A stretch of DNA of 64,000 nt from Paenibacillus pasadenensis. GTDB lineage: Bacteria; Bacillota; Bacilli; Paenibacillales; Paenibacillaceae. The position numbers and the translations under genes are program-made. The notes beneath the pieces are model-generated. The model did no database searches. It worked only from the letters and a program-made list of their open reading frames with translations, and was not told the origin of the DNA. Positions 54,558 through 63,532 of this stretch are shown in pieces (positions within the stretch are counted from its first letter, which is position 1; the number at the start of each line of letters is the position of its first letter). The stretch spans positions 1 to 64,000 of the forward strand of contig NZ_JAMBOT010000014.1 in the NCBI RefSeq assembly GCF_023715725.1, read 5' to 3'.

Positions 54558-55640
54558 ATGGCAGAAGTCAAAAAAATCGCCGTTATCGCAGGCGACGGAA
54601 TCGGACCCGAGGTAGTCGGGGAAGCAATTAAAGTGATCCGCAAAATCGAGGAGCTGTACGAGTACCGTTTTGAATTTGAGCACGGGCTGTTCGGCGGCAT
54701 CGCCATCGACGAAAAGGGTACGCCGCTGCCGCAGGAAACGCTGGACATTTGTAAAAATGCCGACGCCGTTCTGCTCGGAGCGGTTGGCGGTCCAAAATGG
54801 GATAACAACTCCAAGGAGCTGCGCCCGGAAACGGGATTGCTCGGCATCCGCAAAGCGCTGGGCCTGTTCTCCAACATCCGCCCGGCAAACGTATTTGACT
54901 GCCTGAAGGACGCCTCCACGCTGAAGCCGGAAGTGCTTGAAGGTACAGACCTGATCGTTGTGCGCGAGCTGACCGGGGGAATCTACTTCGGCGAGAAATT
55001 CCGCCGCGAGGGTGAAAACGGCCAAGAAGCGGTCGACACTTGCGTTTATAATGTGCAAGAGGTAGAGCGTATCGTCCGTCAGGCGTTCGAAATTGCAATG
55101 ACGCGCAGCAAACGCCTTGCATCCGTCGATAAAGCAAACGTATTGGAAACTTCCCGCCTGTGGCGCGAGGTTGTAAACCGGATTGCTCCTGAGTATCCTG
55201 AGGTTGAGCTGGAGCATGTGCTCGTAGACAACTGCGCGATGCAGCTGCTTCGCCGTCCATCGAGCTTCGACGTTATCGTGACGGAGAACATGTTTGGCGA
55301 CATTTTGAGCGACGAAGCGGCTATGCTGACCGGTTCAATCGGCATGCTGAGCTCTGCATCGCTTGGAGAGGGCAGCTTCGGCCTGTACGAGCCGGTGCAC
55401 GGTTCCGCGCCTGACATTGCCGGACAAGGCATTTCCAACCCGATCGCGACCGTCCTGTCCGTTGCGCTCATGTTCCGCCTGACATTTGGTTATGCGGACG
55501 CTGCGCAAGCGATTGAAGACGCCGTTAAGGAAGTTTTGGATGCAGGCCACCGTACGGGCGATATCGCTGTCGACAAATCAAAAGCAATCGGAACGACGGC
55601 AATGGGCGATCTGATCGTGAATGCTCTCCGTAAAGTCTGA
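54558..55640 (+). CDS. leuB: 3-Isopropylmalate dehydrogenase
   Basis: 360 residues. AVIAGDGIGPEVVGEAIKVI at the N-terminus, LLGAVGGPKWDN, VRELTGGIYFGEKFRR (catalytic Tyr) and the metal/substrate signature NMFGDILSDEAAMLTGSIGM. The start follows gggagtg. The 220-bp gap before it has a partial terminator and the palindrome ttgatagttattatcaa (54508-54524), so separate control is possible. leuC and leuD do not follow. Confidence 0.96.
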   Translation: MAEVKKIAVIAGDGIGPEVVGEAIKVIRKIEELYEYRFEFEHGLFGGIAIDEKGTPLPQETLDICKNADAVLLGAVGGPKWDNNSKELRPETGLLGIRKALGLFSNIRPANVFDCLKDASTLKPEVLEGTDLIVVRELTGGIYFGEKFRREGENGQEAVDTCVYNVQEVERIVRQAFEIAMTRSKRLASVDKANVLETSRLWREVVNRIAPEYPEVELEHVLVDNCAMQLLRRPSSFDVIVTENMFGDILSDEAAMLTGSIGMLSSASLGEGSFGLYEPVHGSAPDIAGQGISNPIATVLSVALMFRLTFGYADAAQAIEDAVKEVLDAGHRTGDIAVDKSKAIGTTAMGDLIVNALRKV

Positions 55641-55653
55641 CTCTGATTTTCAG

Positions 55654-55706
55654 ATAATAATTATTTCAATCTAATATTGACTATGTTCTGCAATTAATGA
55701 TATGAT
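55654..55706 (+). promoter_or_regulatory. Promoter with PerR/Fur-like box
   Basis: TTGACT (55677-55682) and TATGAT (55701-55706), spacer 18 bp. The perfect palindrome ATAATAATTAT (55654-55664) upstream matches the inner 11 bases of the PerR/Fur consensus TTATAATNATTATAA. PerR control would fit a peroxidase gene. Confidence 0.6.
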
Positions 55707-55775
55707 CGCATAGAACGTCACGAGAGGTGACAACATATACTCACGCTCTAAGCGTCAAGGAGGTAATTCGGAACA

Positions 55776-56324
55776 ATGGCAGAACGTTTGGTAGGCCGTC
55801 TGGCCCCGGATTTTACGATGGAGACTGTAGACGGTCAAGGCAAAGAGTTCGGTAAAGTATCCCTTTCCGACTACCGCGGCAAATGGCTCGTATTCTTCTT
55901 TTACCCGCTGGACTTCACGTTTGTGTGCCCAACGGAGATTACGGCTCTTAGCGACGCAGCTGAAGAGTTCAAAAAGCTGAACACCGAGATTCTCGGCGTC
56001 AGCATCGACAGCATCCACAGCCACAAAGCTTGGATCAACACGTCCAAAAACGACAACGGCCTTGGCCAGTTGAACTTCCCGCTTGCTGCCGATATCACGA
56101 AGCAAGTATCCCGTGACTACGGCGTCCTGATCGAAGAAGAAGGCATCGCACTGCGCGGCCTGTTCATCATCGATCCGGAAGGCGAACTCAAATACCAAGT
56201 CGTTAACCATAACGACGTAGGCCGCAGCGTTGAAGAAACGCTTCGCGTGCTGCAGGCGCTGCAATCCGGCGGCCTGTGCCCAATGAACTGGAAGCCAGGC
56301 GACAAAAACCTGGTTACGGTTTAA
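55776..56324 (+). CDS. Typical 2-Cys peroxiredoxin (AhpC/Prx1 type)
   Basis: 182 residues. Peroxidatic Cys51 in [11 protein letters not shown] and resolving Cys168 in GGLCPMNW, with [20 protein letters not shown] between. Reduces H2O2 and organic peroxides in the cytosol. aaggaggt precedes the ATG. No ahpF-type reductase is adjacent, so thioredoxin is the likely donor. A terminator follows, and a PerR-like box lies upstream. Confidence 0.93.
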   Translation: MAERLVGRLAPDFTMETVDGQGKEFGKVSLSDYRGKWLVFFFYPLDFTFVCPTEITALSDAAEEFKKLNTEILGVSIDSIHSHKAWINTSKNDNGLGQLNFPLAADITKQVSRDYGVLIEEEGIALRGLFIIDPEGELKYQVVNHNDVGRSVEETLRVLQALQSGGLCPMNWKPGDKNLVTV

Positions 56325-56379
56325 TTCACCCCCAGGCTGATGCTCCGGCATAAGCCGATAGAATTGCATAAACACGGAC

Positions 56380-56407
56380 AAGCCAGAGCGAATGCTCTGG
56401 CTTTTTC
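56380..56407 (+). terminator. Terminator after the peroxiredoxin gene
   Basis: aagccagagc and gctctggctt, 10-bp arms, loop GAAT, then TTT. Confidence 0.85.
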
Positions 56408-56564
56408 GCGTTCAATGGAATGGTCCCAATGAAATTCCGTCGGATTCCCGGTTACGAGCTGAGGAAGATCAGGTGCCAGCATCTTTTTTTCCGCTTGATG
56501 CGTCTTAATTCCAAGCAAAGGTTAAGAATAACAGAATCCACTTCAAGGAAGAGGAGGCTGCGAA

Positions 56565-56795
56565 ATGATGCTTGAACCGGATCATACGTACCCGAAGTCT
56601 GCCCATGACCCAAAGGAGCCGAAACCTGAAATAATCCCGCCGCCTTCCCCGGAAATCGAGCAGCCGGATAAGCCGGAGATCGTGCCTCTGCCGGACAAGC
56701 CCGAGATAGCGCCGGAACGCGCTCCAGAGCTTCCTGAATTGCCTAGCGGGCCGGAGATAGAACCGGGGCAGGTACCGCCGACTGAAATTCCCTAA
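56565..56795 (+). CDS. Pro/Glu-rich low-complexity protein, 76 residues
   Basis: MMLEPDHTYPKSAHDPKEPK followed by repeated KPEI-P-P blocks (IEQPDKPEIVPLPDKPEIAP). No Cys, helix or signal peptide; expected to be an extended polyproline-like acidic chain. gaggaggctg lies 9-14 bp before the ATGs, which supports translation. Function unknown. Confidence 0.6.
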   Translation: MMLEPDHTYPKSAHDPKEPKPEIIPPPSPEIEQPDKPEIVPLPDKPEIAPERAPELPELPSGPEIEPGQVPPTEIP

Positions 56796-56951
56796 CGTCC
56801 AATTTTTGAGTAATAAGGAAACTTTTTAACGGCCTTTAGAGACAGGCTTTGTTCCATTGAAGCAGGAATTTCGCTCGTTGGCGACGAATATAATGACAGA
56901 AAAATCAGAAGACAGATGGCAAATAACTGTTTAACAAGGAGGGAACCAGGG

Positions 56952-57377
56952 ATGAGTTTTTGCTGCGGAGCAAGCATGATCGGTACAAAGGGCACGCTTA
57001 GGCATTACCGGACGCACATTCATAATGTCCCCATTTTGTTCTGTCCGGTTTGCCATCGCGTAGATATTCATTATATGATAGAGAGCGAATATGAAATTCT
57101 CGCCGAATATGCGCATGGAGACGGTGTGTCCGAGGTTGATTTTCAGGATTACGTCGATCAGCGCAGCAAGGCTCTTTTTGAAAATTGCGTCAATCACGAC
57201 AACGAAGACCCGATGGACGTCGTGATGAGCCAGATTGATATGGCTCTGGATCTGCTGGGATTCGCCAAACATCTAGGAGACTCGACCTGGGAAGCAGAGC
57301 TGAAAAAAAGGCTGGGAATACTTAACTCCCGCCGCAACAAGCTGAAGGCCAAGCGAACCTCCGAAGGTCTCTGTTAG
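56952..57377 (+). CDS. Zinc-finger-like hypothetical protein, 141 residues
   Basis: Starts MSFCCGASMIGTKGTLRHYR; CC near 4-5 and CPVC near 31-34 form a YgiT-like two-CxxC pattern. The rest is acidic and helical (EVDFQDYVDQRSKALFENCV). ATG 56952 has aaggaggg 9 bp upstream; an in-frame start at 56916 is further from it. Not a clear MqsA/antitoxin since no helix-turn-helix is visible. Terminator follows. Confidence 0.6.
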   Translation: MSFCCGASMIGTKGTLRHYRTHIHNVPILFCPVCHRVDIHYMIESEYEILAEYAHGDGVSEVDFQDYVDQRSKALFENCVNHDNEDPMDVVMSQIDMALDLLGFAKHLGDSTWEAELKKRLGILNSRRNKLKAKRTSEGLC

Positions 57378-57383
57378 CCAATG

Positions 57384-57418
57384 AGATGCCTCCTGCCACG
57401 GAGGCATCTTTTATTTTT
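57384..57418 (+). terminator. Terminator before sigI
   Basis: agatgcctcc and ggaggcatct, 10-bp arms, loop TGCCAC, then TTTTATTTTT. Confidence 0.9.
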
Positions 57419-57475
57419 CACCTACTCCCGCAATTGGACAAACGATTGCGAACCGTATAGAAACGAGGTGCTGTA

Positions 57476-58303
57476 TTGCTGCTGATGTTGTTCAAACGAT
57501 GGCTGGGACGCTTCAGCTTCAAGCAGAAGTCGGAAGAAGGCAAGGAACAGCTTGCCGAAACGATTCATAAAATCCAGCAAGGCAACGAGAGCTTGCGCGA
57601 GCAGCTCATTCAGGATTACCGGCCGTTTATTCTTAAGGCGACGAGCCGTTTTTGCAAGCGATACATAGATCCGGCCCGAGACGACGAATTCAGCATTGCG
57701 CTTATTGCGTTTAATGAGGCGATCCACCAGTTTTCCTCGAAGTCCGGGCGCTCCTTTACGAGTTTTGCCGAAACGGTTATCCGGCGGCGGCTCATCGACC
57801 ATCTCCGGCGGGAGAAGCGTCATTGGCAGTCGCTTCCTGCAGGCAATCTTGTGCAGGACGGCCAGCTGGAAGAGAATGTGCAGGCAACATGGGCTAAACA
57901 GGCCGTATCCCGCTACCAGCAGGAGCGAGACTCGGAAAACCGGCGCATGGAGATTGAGGAATATGCCGCCGAGCTTGCCGGGTATGGAATCCGGTTTACG
58001 GATTTGGCGGACAGCTCTCCTAAACATGAAGATTCGCGAATTCTTGTGCAAGGGATTGCGCGCAGACTTGCTTTTACGGAAGGATTGTGGGGACTGCTTG
58101 TCCAGTCGCGCCGGCTGCCCGTCAAGGAGCTGACGGAGCTGGCCGGTGTGTCGCGCAAAACAATTGAACGCAACCGGAAGTATTTAATTGCGGTCGCGGT
58201 TTTACTTCGGGGACATTATCCTTATTTATCGGATTATTTGCAGCTGGGTCCGGAACAGCCGGAGCCGGAGCGGGAGTTATCAGCAGGGGGGAAAGGGCTG
58301 TGA
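57476..58303 (+). CDS. sigI: RNA polymerase sigma factor SigI
   Basis: 275 residues of the SigI group: LAETIHKIQQGNESLREQLI, QDYRPFILKATSRFCKRYID, DDEFSIALIAFNEAIHQFSS and the C-terminal ELAGVSRKTIERNRKYLIAV. TTG 57476 has gaggtg 6 bp upstream; ATG 57485 is the other option. Overlaps rsgI, its membrane-bound anti-sigma partner. In Bacillus, SigI responds to heat and cell-wall damage. A self-dependent promoter is likely but not firmly seen. Confidence 0.93.
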   Translation: MLLMLFKRWLGRFSFKQKSEEGKEQLAETIHKIQQGNESLREQLIQDYRPFILKATSRFCKRYIDPARDDEFSIALIAFNEAIHQFSSKSGRSFTSFAETVIRRRLIDHLRREKRHWQSLPAGNLVQDGQLEENVQATWAKQAVSRYQQERDSENRRMEIEEYAAELAGYGIRFTDLADSSPKHEDSRILVQGIARRLAFTEGLWGLLVQSRRLPVKELTELAGVSRKTIERNRKYLIAVAVLLRGHYPYLSDYLQLGPEQPEPERELSAGGKGL

Positions 58304-59787
58304 GCGGAAAAGGAATCGTGCTGGAAGTTAAAAAGGGCAAATTGATCGTGCTCACCCCGGACGGACGGTTCCGTAAAGTAAAAAGCCGCGGAGGGGAACA
58401 AACCGGCGAAGAGGTCAGCCTCTCTGCGCCGGAGAGACAGCGCGTCTCGCGCCATATTTGGTGGCTGCCGGCTGCAACAGCGGCGATGGCGCTTATTATC
58501 GCCATTCCCATCTTCCTATCCGAGAGAGCGGAAGCCAGGCCTGTCGTTGCTGTCATTAGCATGGACATTAACCCCAGCTTTGAAATTGGGGTGGACGATA
58601 AGTTGGCCGTAAGGTCGCTGCGGGCGGTTAACGCCGATGCCATCCCTATTGTCGAGGGCATGGATTATGACGGAGAGCCGGTATCCGGACTGTTGCACTA
58701 TCTGGCCGGAGAGCTGGCGGAACGTTCCTATTTGGACGATGGCACAGCGAACGTGCTGCTGGCAGGCGTCAAGCTGGATGGGGCGGATCAGGAGGTGTTG
58801 AGCCGACTGGAATCGGAGGCTAAAAAAGCTTTCGACGCTGCTGCAAGCGTTGAAGGCCATGCCGGAATCAAGATAACGGAGCTGGAATCTACTCCTGCCG
58901 TCATGGAGGAAGCGTCCGAGCTTGGACTCTCAATCGGCGGAATGACCGTTTATTTGCTGGCCAAAGACAAGGGATACTCCGTCAGTCTGGAGCAATTCCG
59001 CATGCAGCCTTTGCAAGCGGCCTCTAAATGGCAAGGCGGCGTCGATTTGCTGGTGAATGATGGGACGAGTCTTGATCCCGACAAGCTAAACCAGCTGGCT
59101 GAGGAGGAGAAACGGGATCGGGCTGCGAATGCGACGGGTGCACATCAGCCGACTCCGCAGCCGAGTGCATCTGCGAATAAACAGCAGGCTGCGGGTCAAG
59201 AAGATGGCCGGCCAAGCGCCAGCCCCACAGTCAAGCCTTCGATTGACAAACCTTCGGGGACTGCAACTAAATCGCCGTCTTCGACCCGGCCGCCAGTGCC
59301 TCAGGCAAGCATTGTCAAAAGTAAGCCTTCGCCGTCTGCATCAGCCAAGCCGCATAACAACGGTCATACAAACGGGCGGGACCGTGATGATGATTGGAAG
59401 GACAAATGGGACGATGATGAGGACTGGGACGATCACTGGGATCGAGATAAATCAGAATGGCTCCGCGAGAAGGAACAGCTGATTGAGAAGCTCCGCAAGG
59501 AAGCGGAGCAGGCCCGTAAAGAACTGGAGCGGAAAAAGCTGGAAGCGGAAGAACGTTTGAAGGAAGCGGAGCAGAAGCTGAAAAACGACACCGAGCAAAA
59601 AAAGCACGAGAAAAACGATAACTCCCGCAAGGAAGACGACGATCACGACGCTTATAAAAACAAAAACCGCGACGATGATGACCGCTACGACGAAGACCGT
59701 GATCAAGATGATGACGATCATCACCACAATCGTGACCGAGATGACCGCAACGACGATGATGATGACGAAGACGACGAGACCGACTGA
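58300..59787 (+). CDS. rsgI: Anti-sigma-I factor RsgI with long disordered tail
   Basis: 495 residues. Cytosolic RsgI_N (1-45, SGKGIVLEVKKGKLIVLTPD) binds SigI. One membrane helix at about 53-73. The extracellular domain has SMDINPSFEIG with Asn-Pro at 91-92, the site where RsgI proteins self-cleave. From about 280 to 365 a Ser/Pro/Ala/Thr-rich linker, a Trp/Asp patch, a coiled coil (about 388-435, REKEQLIEKLRKEAEQ) and an Asp/Arg/His tail (DDDDHHHNRDRDD). The tail is unusually long and acidic and may sense wall or cation state. GTG start overlaps sigI. Confidence 0.92.
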   Translation: MSGKGIVLEVKKGKLIVLTPDGRFRKVKSRGGEQTGEEVSLSAPERQRVSRHIWWLPAATAAMALIIAIPIFLSERAEARPVVAVISMDINPSFEIGVDDKLAVRSLRAVNADAIPIVEGMDYDGEPVSGLLHYLAGELAERSYLDDGTANVLLAGVKLDGADQEVLSRLESEAKKAFDAAASVEGHAGIKITELESTPAVMEEASELGLSIGGMTVYLLAKDKGYSVSLEQFRMQPLQAASKWQGGVDLLVNDGTSLDPDKLNQLAEEEKRDRAANATGAHQPTPQPSASANKQQAAGQEDGRPSASPTVKPSIDKPSGTATKSPSSTRPPVPQASIVKSKPSPSASAKPHNNGHTNGRDRDDDWKDKWDDDEDWDDHWDRDKSEWLREKEQLIEKLRKEAEQARKELERKKLEAEERLKEAEQKLKNDTEQKKHEKNDNSRKEDDDHDAYKNKNRDDDDRYDEDRDQDDDDHHHNRDRDDRNDDDDDEDDETD

Positions 59788-59953
59788 TTCGAACGGTGAA
59801 GCCAACGCAATTGCGGCATCAATTGCGGCGATATGACGCATTTTGCGCATGTGATGACCTGGGAAGAGCTGCATGAAGTACGCCGTTGAGGGACGCTTTT
59901 CAAGCTATCATTAAAGCGATGCGTATAATGGCATTATTCGACATTATTTCCGA

Positions 59954-59983
59954 TTGACACTAGTTGACAGCGAATCCTATGAT
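59954..59983 (+). promoter_or_regulatory. Promoter of the RsbT-like/histidine kinase operon
   Basis: TTGACA (59954-59959) and TATGAT (59978-59983), spacer 18 bp. It lies before 60048 and supports that start over an in-frame 59964, which would be inside the promoter. Confidence 0.6.
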
Positions 59984-60047
59984 TAGTTTACGAAACGACG
60001 GCTTGACTGCGATCCTGACAGGATATTACGGGAGGCGGGGCTCGTAC

Positions 60048-60467
60048 ATGGAGATGGAACTGTTCAACATCAGCAATGTCAAGGATGCCATTAGAGCTCG
60101 CCAAAGAGGCAGGGAGCTTGCAAGAGAGCTTGGATTTGGAATTATTGATCAGACGCGCGTCGCCTATGCCATTTCAGAACTCTCGAATTGTTTTGTGGAG
60201 ATGCATCAGAAGAGCCAGATGCTTATCGGCAGAGTGCGGAACGAGACGGGAGAAGAGGGGCTGGAGTGGTCTTTAATCGGCAGCTGCAGCTTCTCCCGTG
60301 AGCTTGAGGAGGAATGGAAGTCGCTTTGGTCGGAGGAATGGGATATCGCAATTACCCGTCGCGTTGGGACATTCATCACGTTTCGTAAGTGGCTGCCTCC
60401 CTCCTACTACATGAACTCGGACCCGATACAGCTCCAGCTGTTTGCTAACGGAGAGGAGCAAGGTTAA
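60048..60467 (+). CDS. Degenerate RsbT-like protein
   Basis: About 139 residues. Residues 13-47 (AIRARQRGRELARELGFG, IIDQTRVAYAISELSN) match the N-half of RsbT, the switch kinase that in Bacillus binds and activates RsbU. The N-box Asn of RsbT (ISELARN) is changed (ISELSNC), and no DxGxG or lid motif follows, so ATP binding is probably lost. The end (GTFITFRKWLPP) lines up with the last strand of RsbT. It is followed directly by a kinase whose N-terminus is RsbU-like. ATG 60048 has gggagg at 11 bp; ATG 60054 is an alternative. Confidence 0.7.
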   Translation: MEMELFNISNVKDAIRARQRGRELARELGFGIIDQTRVAYAISELSNCFVEMHQKSQMLIGRVRNETGEEGLEWSLIGSCSFSRELEEEWKSLWSEEWDIAITRRVGTFITFRKWLPPSYYMNSDPIQLQLFANGEEQG

Positions 60468-61850
60468 ATGCAGGCAATTCGAAAGCGCTACTTCCCGGCG
60501 CTTGCCGAATATATACGCAGCGGAAGCGAGGCGTCCCTGTACCAGGCGACGGAGTTAGGGAAAATGTTTCAAAGCATTGGACCTGAGGAAATTATTGCAA
60601 TCCATGAAGAATGCATGCGCAATATTGTCCTGAACGTCGATTCGGAGGAAGCTCTGGAGCTATACAGCCGCTCCTTTCTGTTCCTCATCGAGCTGATGGT
60701 TTCTTACCGTTTCCGATACCAGCCCGAACGGCCGGCAGACGACCGCTACATTGAAATGCGCGAGCTGCTGAGCCGTTCTTACCGTTCCTTCGAGAGGGTT
60801 AAGAGCAAGTACGAAAATGTTCTCCAGCATATGGACAGCGGCATCGCGCTTTTTGACACGGATGGCATCGTCACGTTCATGAATCTGCAGATGGCTAAAT
60901 TTCTGGACGTTCCGCGCAAAACGCTTATCGGATGCAGCATTCTGGAGATTATGCGCCATTCCCAGCTGTCCCGTCTGACCCGCAGGCTGCTCATTCGCCT
61001 TTATCGCGAAATTATTGTACGCCGCAACAAATATTTTGAGTTTCAAGACAGCAATGGACGGCATTTGCTCATTACCGCCACCTACGGAGATCAGCTGGAC
61101 GGCGAATATTTGATCAGCATGAAGGATGTTTCCGAATATAAGCAGATTGAGCAGACTGCCTATCAGAACGACAAGCTGGCGATGCTCGGCAAAATCGCGG
61201 CAGCCATTGCGCATGAGATTCGCAATCCGTTGACGTCGATTCGAGGATTTATCCAGCTGCTGCGGCCGGTGTTAGTTGATCTGGGCAAAGAGGAATACGC
61301 CAAAATTATGGTGGCCGAGATCGACCGGGCGAACGATATCATCTATGAATTTTTGAATTCGTCCAAGCCGACCGCTCCGATGAAGCAAACGATTCGCCTC
61401 ACATCGCTGCTCAAGGAAGTGAGCCTGCTCAGCGAAAGCGAGGCGCTCATGCATAACTGCCAGATTTATCTGGAGTCGTATGAAGCGGATCTTCAAGTGT
61501 CAATCGACGTGAAGCAGATCAAGCAGGTTGTGCTCAATCTGTTCAAAAACGCCATGGACGCCATCGCTGAGATGAATGGCGAACGGCCGGGACGAATTGA
61601 CGTCATCTTGAAGCGCAAAACCGACTTTGCGGAAATTACGATCAAGGACAACGGAAAAGGCATGGACCGCGCGACGCTGAACCGGCTGTTCGACCCCTTT
61701 TTTACGACGAAAGAATCCGGTACCGGGCTTGGCCTTTCCGTCAGCTACCGCATCATCCGCAATCACGGCGGAACGATTCGCGTAACGAGCGTGGCCCGGG
61801 AGGGGACTTCATTTATGATCTATTTGCCAATCGTTGAGCAAAAAGTTTAA
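60468..61850 (+). CDS. Soluble sensor histidine kinase with RsbU_N and PAS domains
   Basis: 460 residues, no membrane helix. Residues 1-85 match the RsbU N-terminal, RsbT-binding domain (RYFPALAEYIRSGSEASLYQ, GPEEIIAIHEECM). A PAS domain follows (about 112-225, MDSGIALFDTDGIVTFMN). HisKA has IAAAIAHEIRNPLTSIRGFI with His249; the ATPase has NLFKNAMDAIAEMNG, DNGKGMDRATLNRLFDPFFT, GTGLGLSVSYRII. It starts at the base after the RsbT-like stop. Probably controlled by that protein. No response regulator is adjacent. It resembles sporulation-kinase ends too. Confidence 0.88.
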   Translation: MQAIRKRYFPALAEYIRSGSEASLYQATELGKMFQSIGPEEIIAIHEECMRNIVLNVDSEEALELYSRSFLFLIELMVSYRFRYQPERPADDRYIEMRELLSRSYRSFERVKSKYENVLQHMDSGIALFDTDGIVTFMNLQMAKFLDVPRKTLIGCSILEIMRHSQLSRLTRRLLIRLYREIIVRRNKYFEFQDSNGRHLLITATYGDQLDGEYLISMKDVSEYKQIEQTAYQNDKLAMLGKIAAAIAHEIRNPLTSIRGFIQLLRPVLVDLGKEEYAKIMVAEIDRANDIIYEFLNSSKPTAPMKQTIRLTSLLKEVSLLSESEALMHNCQIYLESYEADLQVSIDVKQIKQVVLNLFKNAMDAIAEMNGERPGRIDVILKRKTDFAEITIKDNGKGMDRATLNRLFDPFFTTKESGTGLGLSVSYRIIRNHGGTIRVTSVAREGTSFMIYLPIVEQKV

Positions 61851-61878
61851 AATCGGGATTGCGCATCCCGGTTTTTTT
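61851..61878 (+). terminator. Terminator between the kinase and pepA
   Basis: atcgggat and atcccggt, 8-bp stem with one wobble, loop TGCGC, then T7. Confidence 0.8.
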
Positions 61879-61900
61879 GCGCTTTTGATGAGAAAGGGAG

Positions 61901-63442
61901 ATGAATACAATGAAAATTACCTTTACCGATACCATACAGGAACAGAGCCAACCCTGGGAGCTGCTTGTCCGTCCCGTAACCGCAGCTGAGCTTGGGCAGG
62001 AATCCGCTTCGGAAAAGCTGGATGCGGCAGATCCGCTGGCGCTTCCCGCTGTCAAGGAAGCGATGCAGGAGCGTTACCGCCGCGGCAGCTTTAAGGCGTC
62101 GCCGGAGCAGACGCTGAGCATTCCTTTGCTCGGCCTGCTTCCTAACAGCACGGCTGCATTTATCGGACTTGGCGGCGGAGCTGTATCGGCAGACGATCTG
62201 CGGAGGCTCGGAGCAGCTGCCGCGCGCGAGGTTCGCAGCCAAAAGGCAGCCAGCGCCTGTTTATTGCTGCCGACAGCACTCTATGCCGGAATTGGCGGGA
62301 TTGAGACCGGCGATGCGGCTGCGGCGCTTGCGGAGGGTCTGGTGCTCGGAGCTTACGAGCGGAGCAAGACAATCTCGGAGGAGTCTAAAAAAGTACATGC
62401 TGCGGAACTGCAATGCCAGTTGTGCGGCGAGCCTACGGAGGAGCAGACAGCCATATGGAACGAAGGCTTTAAGCGCGGCGTTACGGCTGGGGAAGCAGTC
62501 GTATGGGCGAGGGACCTTGTCCATTTGCCAGGCAGCGTGTTAACGCCGGAGGCGCTGGCCGAGGAAGCGGAACAGCTGGCGGCGGATTACGATCTGGACT
62601 GCGAGATTATCGATGAATGGACAGCTCAGGAGCAAGGCATGGGAGGATTGCTGGCGGTCGGCAAAGGAAGCGTTCACCCGCCGCGCATGATTGTGCTGCA
62701 TTATGAGGGCGACCCGGACAGCGAAGAAAAATGGGGTCTCGTCGGCAAAGGCATTACGTTTGATACGGGCGGTTATTCGCTAAAACGCGCTCCAGGCATG
62801 GAGGAGATGATCGGCGATATGGGCGGCGCCGCCGCCGTGCTGGCCGCAATGCGGATTATTGGCAGCTTGAAGCTGAAGGCCAATGTCGTGGCGGTCATTC
62901 CATCCGCGGAAAATATGATTTCGGAGCGCGCGTATAAACCTGGAGACGTCATTACGATGATGAACGGGTTAACTGTCGAAATCGTCAATACGGACGCCGA
63001 GGGCCGGCTTGTGCTGGCGGACGGAATGACAACGGCGCTGAAGCGCGGAGCGACGAAGCTTGTCGATGTGGCTACACTTACCGGAGGAGTGGTCGGAGCG
63101 CTCGGAGAAGTGGCCTCCGGCATTATGAGCAACGACGAAACTTTTCGTCAGCAGCTGGAAGAGGCCGCCCTTCGCACCGGTGAGCGGGTATGGCCGCTGC
63201 CTGCTTTTAAGGAATATCGCCGCCAGCTCGACAGCGATGCCGCGGATTTAAAAAACGGAGCCGGACGAGAAGGAGCGGCGAGCATTGCCGGCATGTTCAT
63301 CAGCGCGTTTGTCGGGGAAAAACCTTGGCTCCATATCGACATCGCCGGCACGTCCTGGATCAGCCGCGCGCGCGGCTGGGAAGGCAAAGGCGCGACGGGA
63401 GTAATGGCCCGTACGCTGGCTGAGCTGGTACGAAGAGGTTAA
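61901..63442 (+). CDS. pepA: Leucyl aminopeptidase, M17 family
   Basis: 513 residues. N-terminal macro-like domain (1-160), then the catalytic domain with GKGITFDTGGYSLK (metal Lys, Asp), GDMGGAAAVLAAM and the M17 signature NTDAEGRLVLADGM, and conserved Arg nearby. Removes N-terminal residues from peptides in the cytosol; may also process Cys-Gly. gaaagggag precedes the ATG. A terminator separates it from the kinase, so it has its own promoter or depends on read-through. Confidence 0.95.
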   Translation: MNTMKITFTDTIQEQSQPWELLVRPVTAAELGQESASEKLDAADPLALPAVKEAMQERYRRGSFKASPEQTLSIPLLGLLPNSTAAFIGLGGGAVSADDLRRLGAAAAREVRSQKAASACLLLPTALYAGIGGIETGDAAAALAEGLVLGAYERSKTISEESKKVHAAELQCQLCGEPTEEQTAIWNEGFKRGVTAGEAVVWARDLVHLPGSVLTPEALAEEAEQLAADYDLDCEIIDEWTAQEQGMGGLLAVGKGSVHPPRMIVLHYEGDPDSEEKWGLVGKGITFDTGGYSLKRAPGMEEMIGDMGGAAAVLAAMRIIGSLKLKANVVAVIPSAENMISERAYKPGDVITMMNGLTVEIVNTDAEGRLVLADGMTTALKRGATKLVDVATLTGGVVGALGEVASGIMSNDETFRQQLEEAALRTGERVWPLPAFKEYRRQLDSDAADLKNGAGREGAASIAGMFISAFVGEKPWLHIDIAGTSWISRARGWEGKGATGVMARTLAELVRRG

Positions 63443-63532
63443 CGGTTATTCGACGAATTTCTTTGCGTTCTTCATCCATTTCCCGTATTATAGGATGAAC
63501 GCAATCTTTCCCATGTAAGGAGTTCTGAGACT

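Noticed and set aside
59833-59889. 18-codon ORF after rsgI
   Set aside because: Too short, no good ribosome site and no context.
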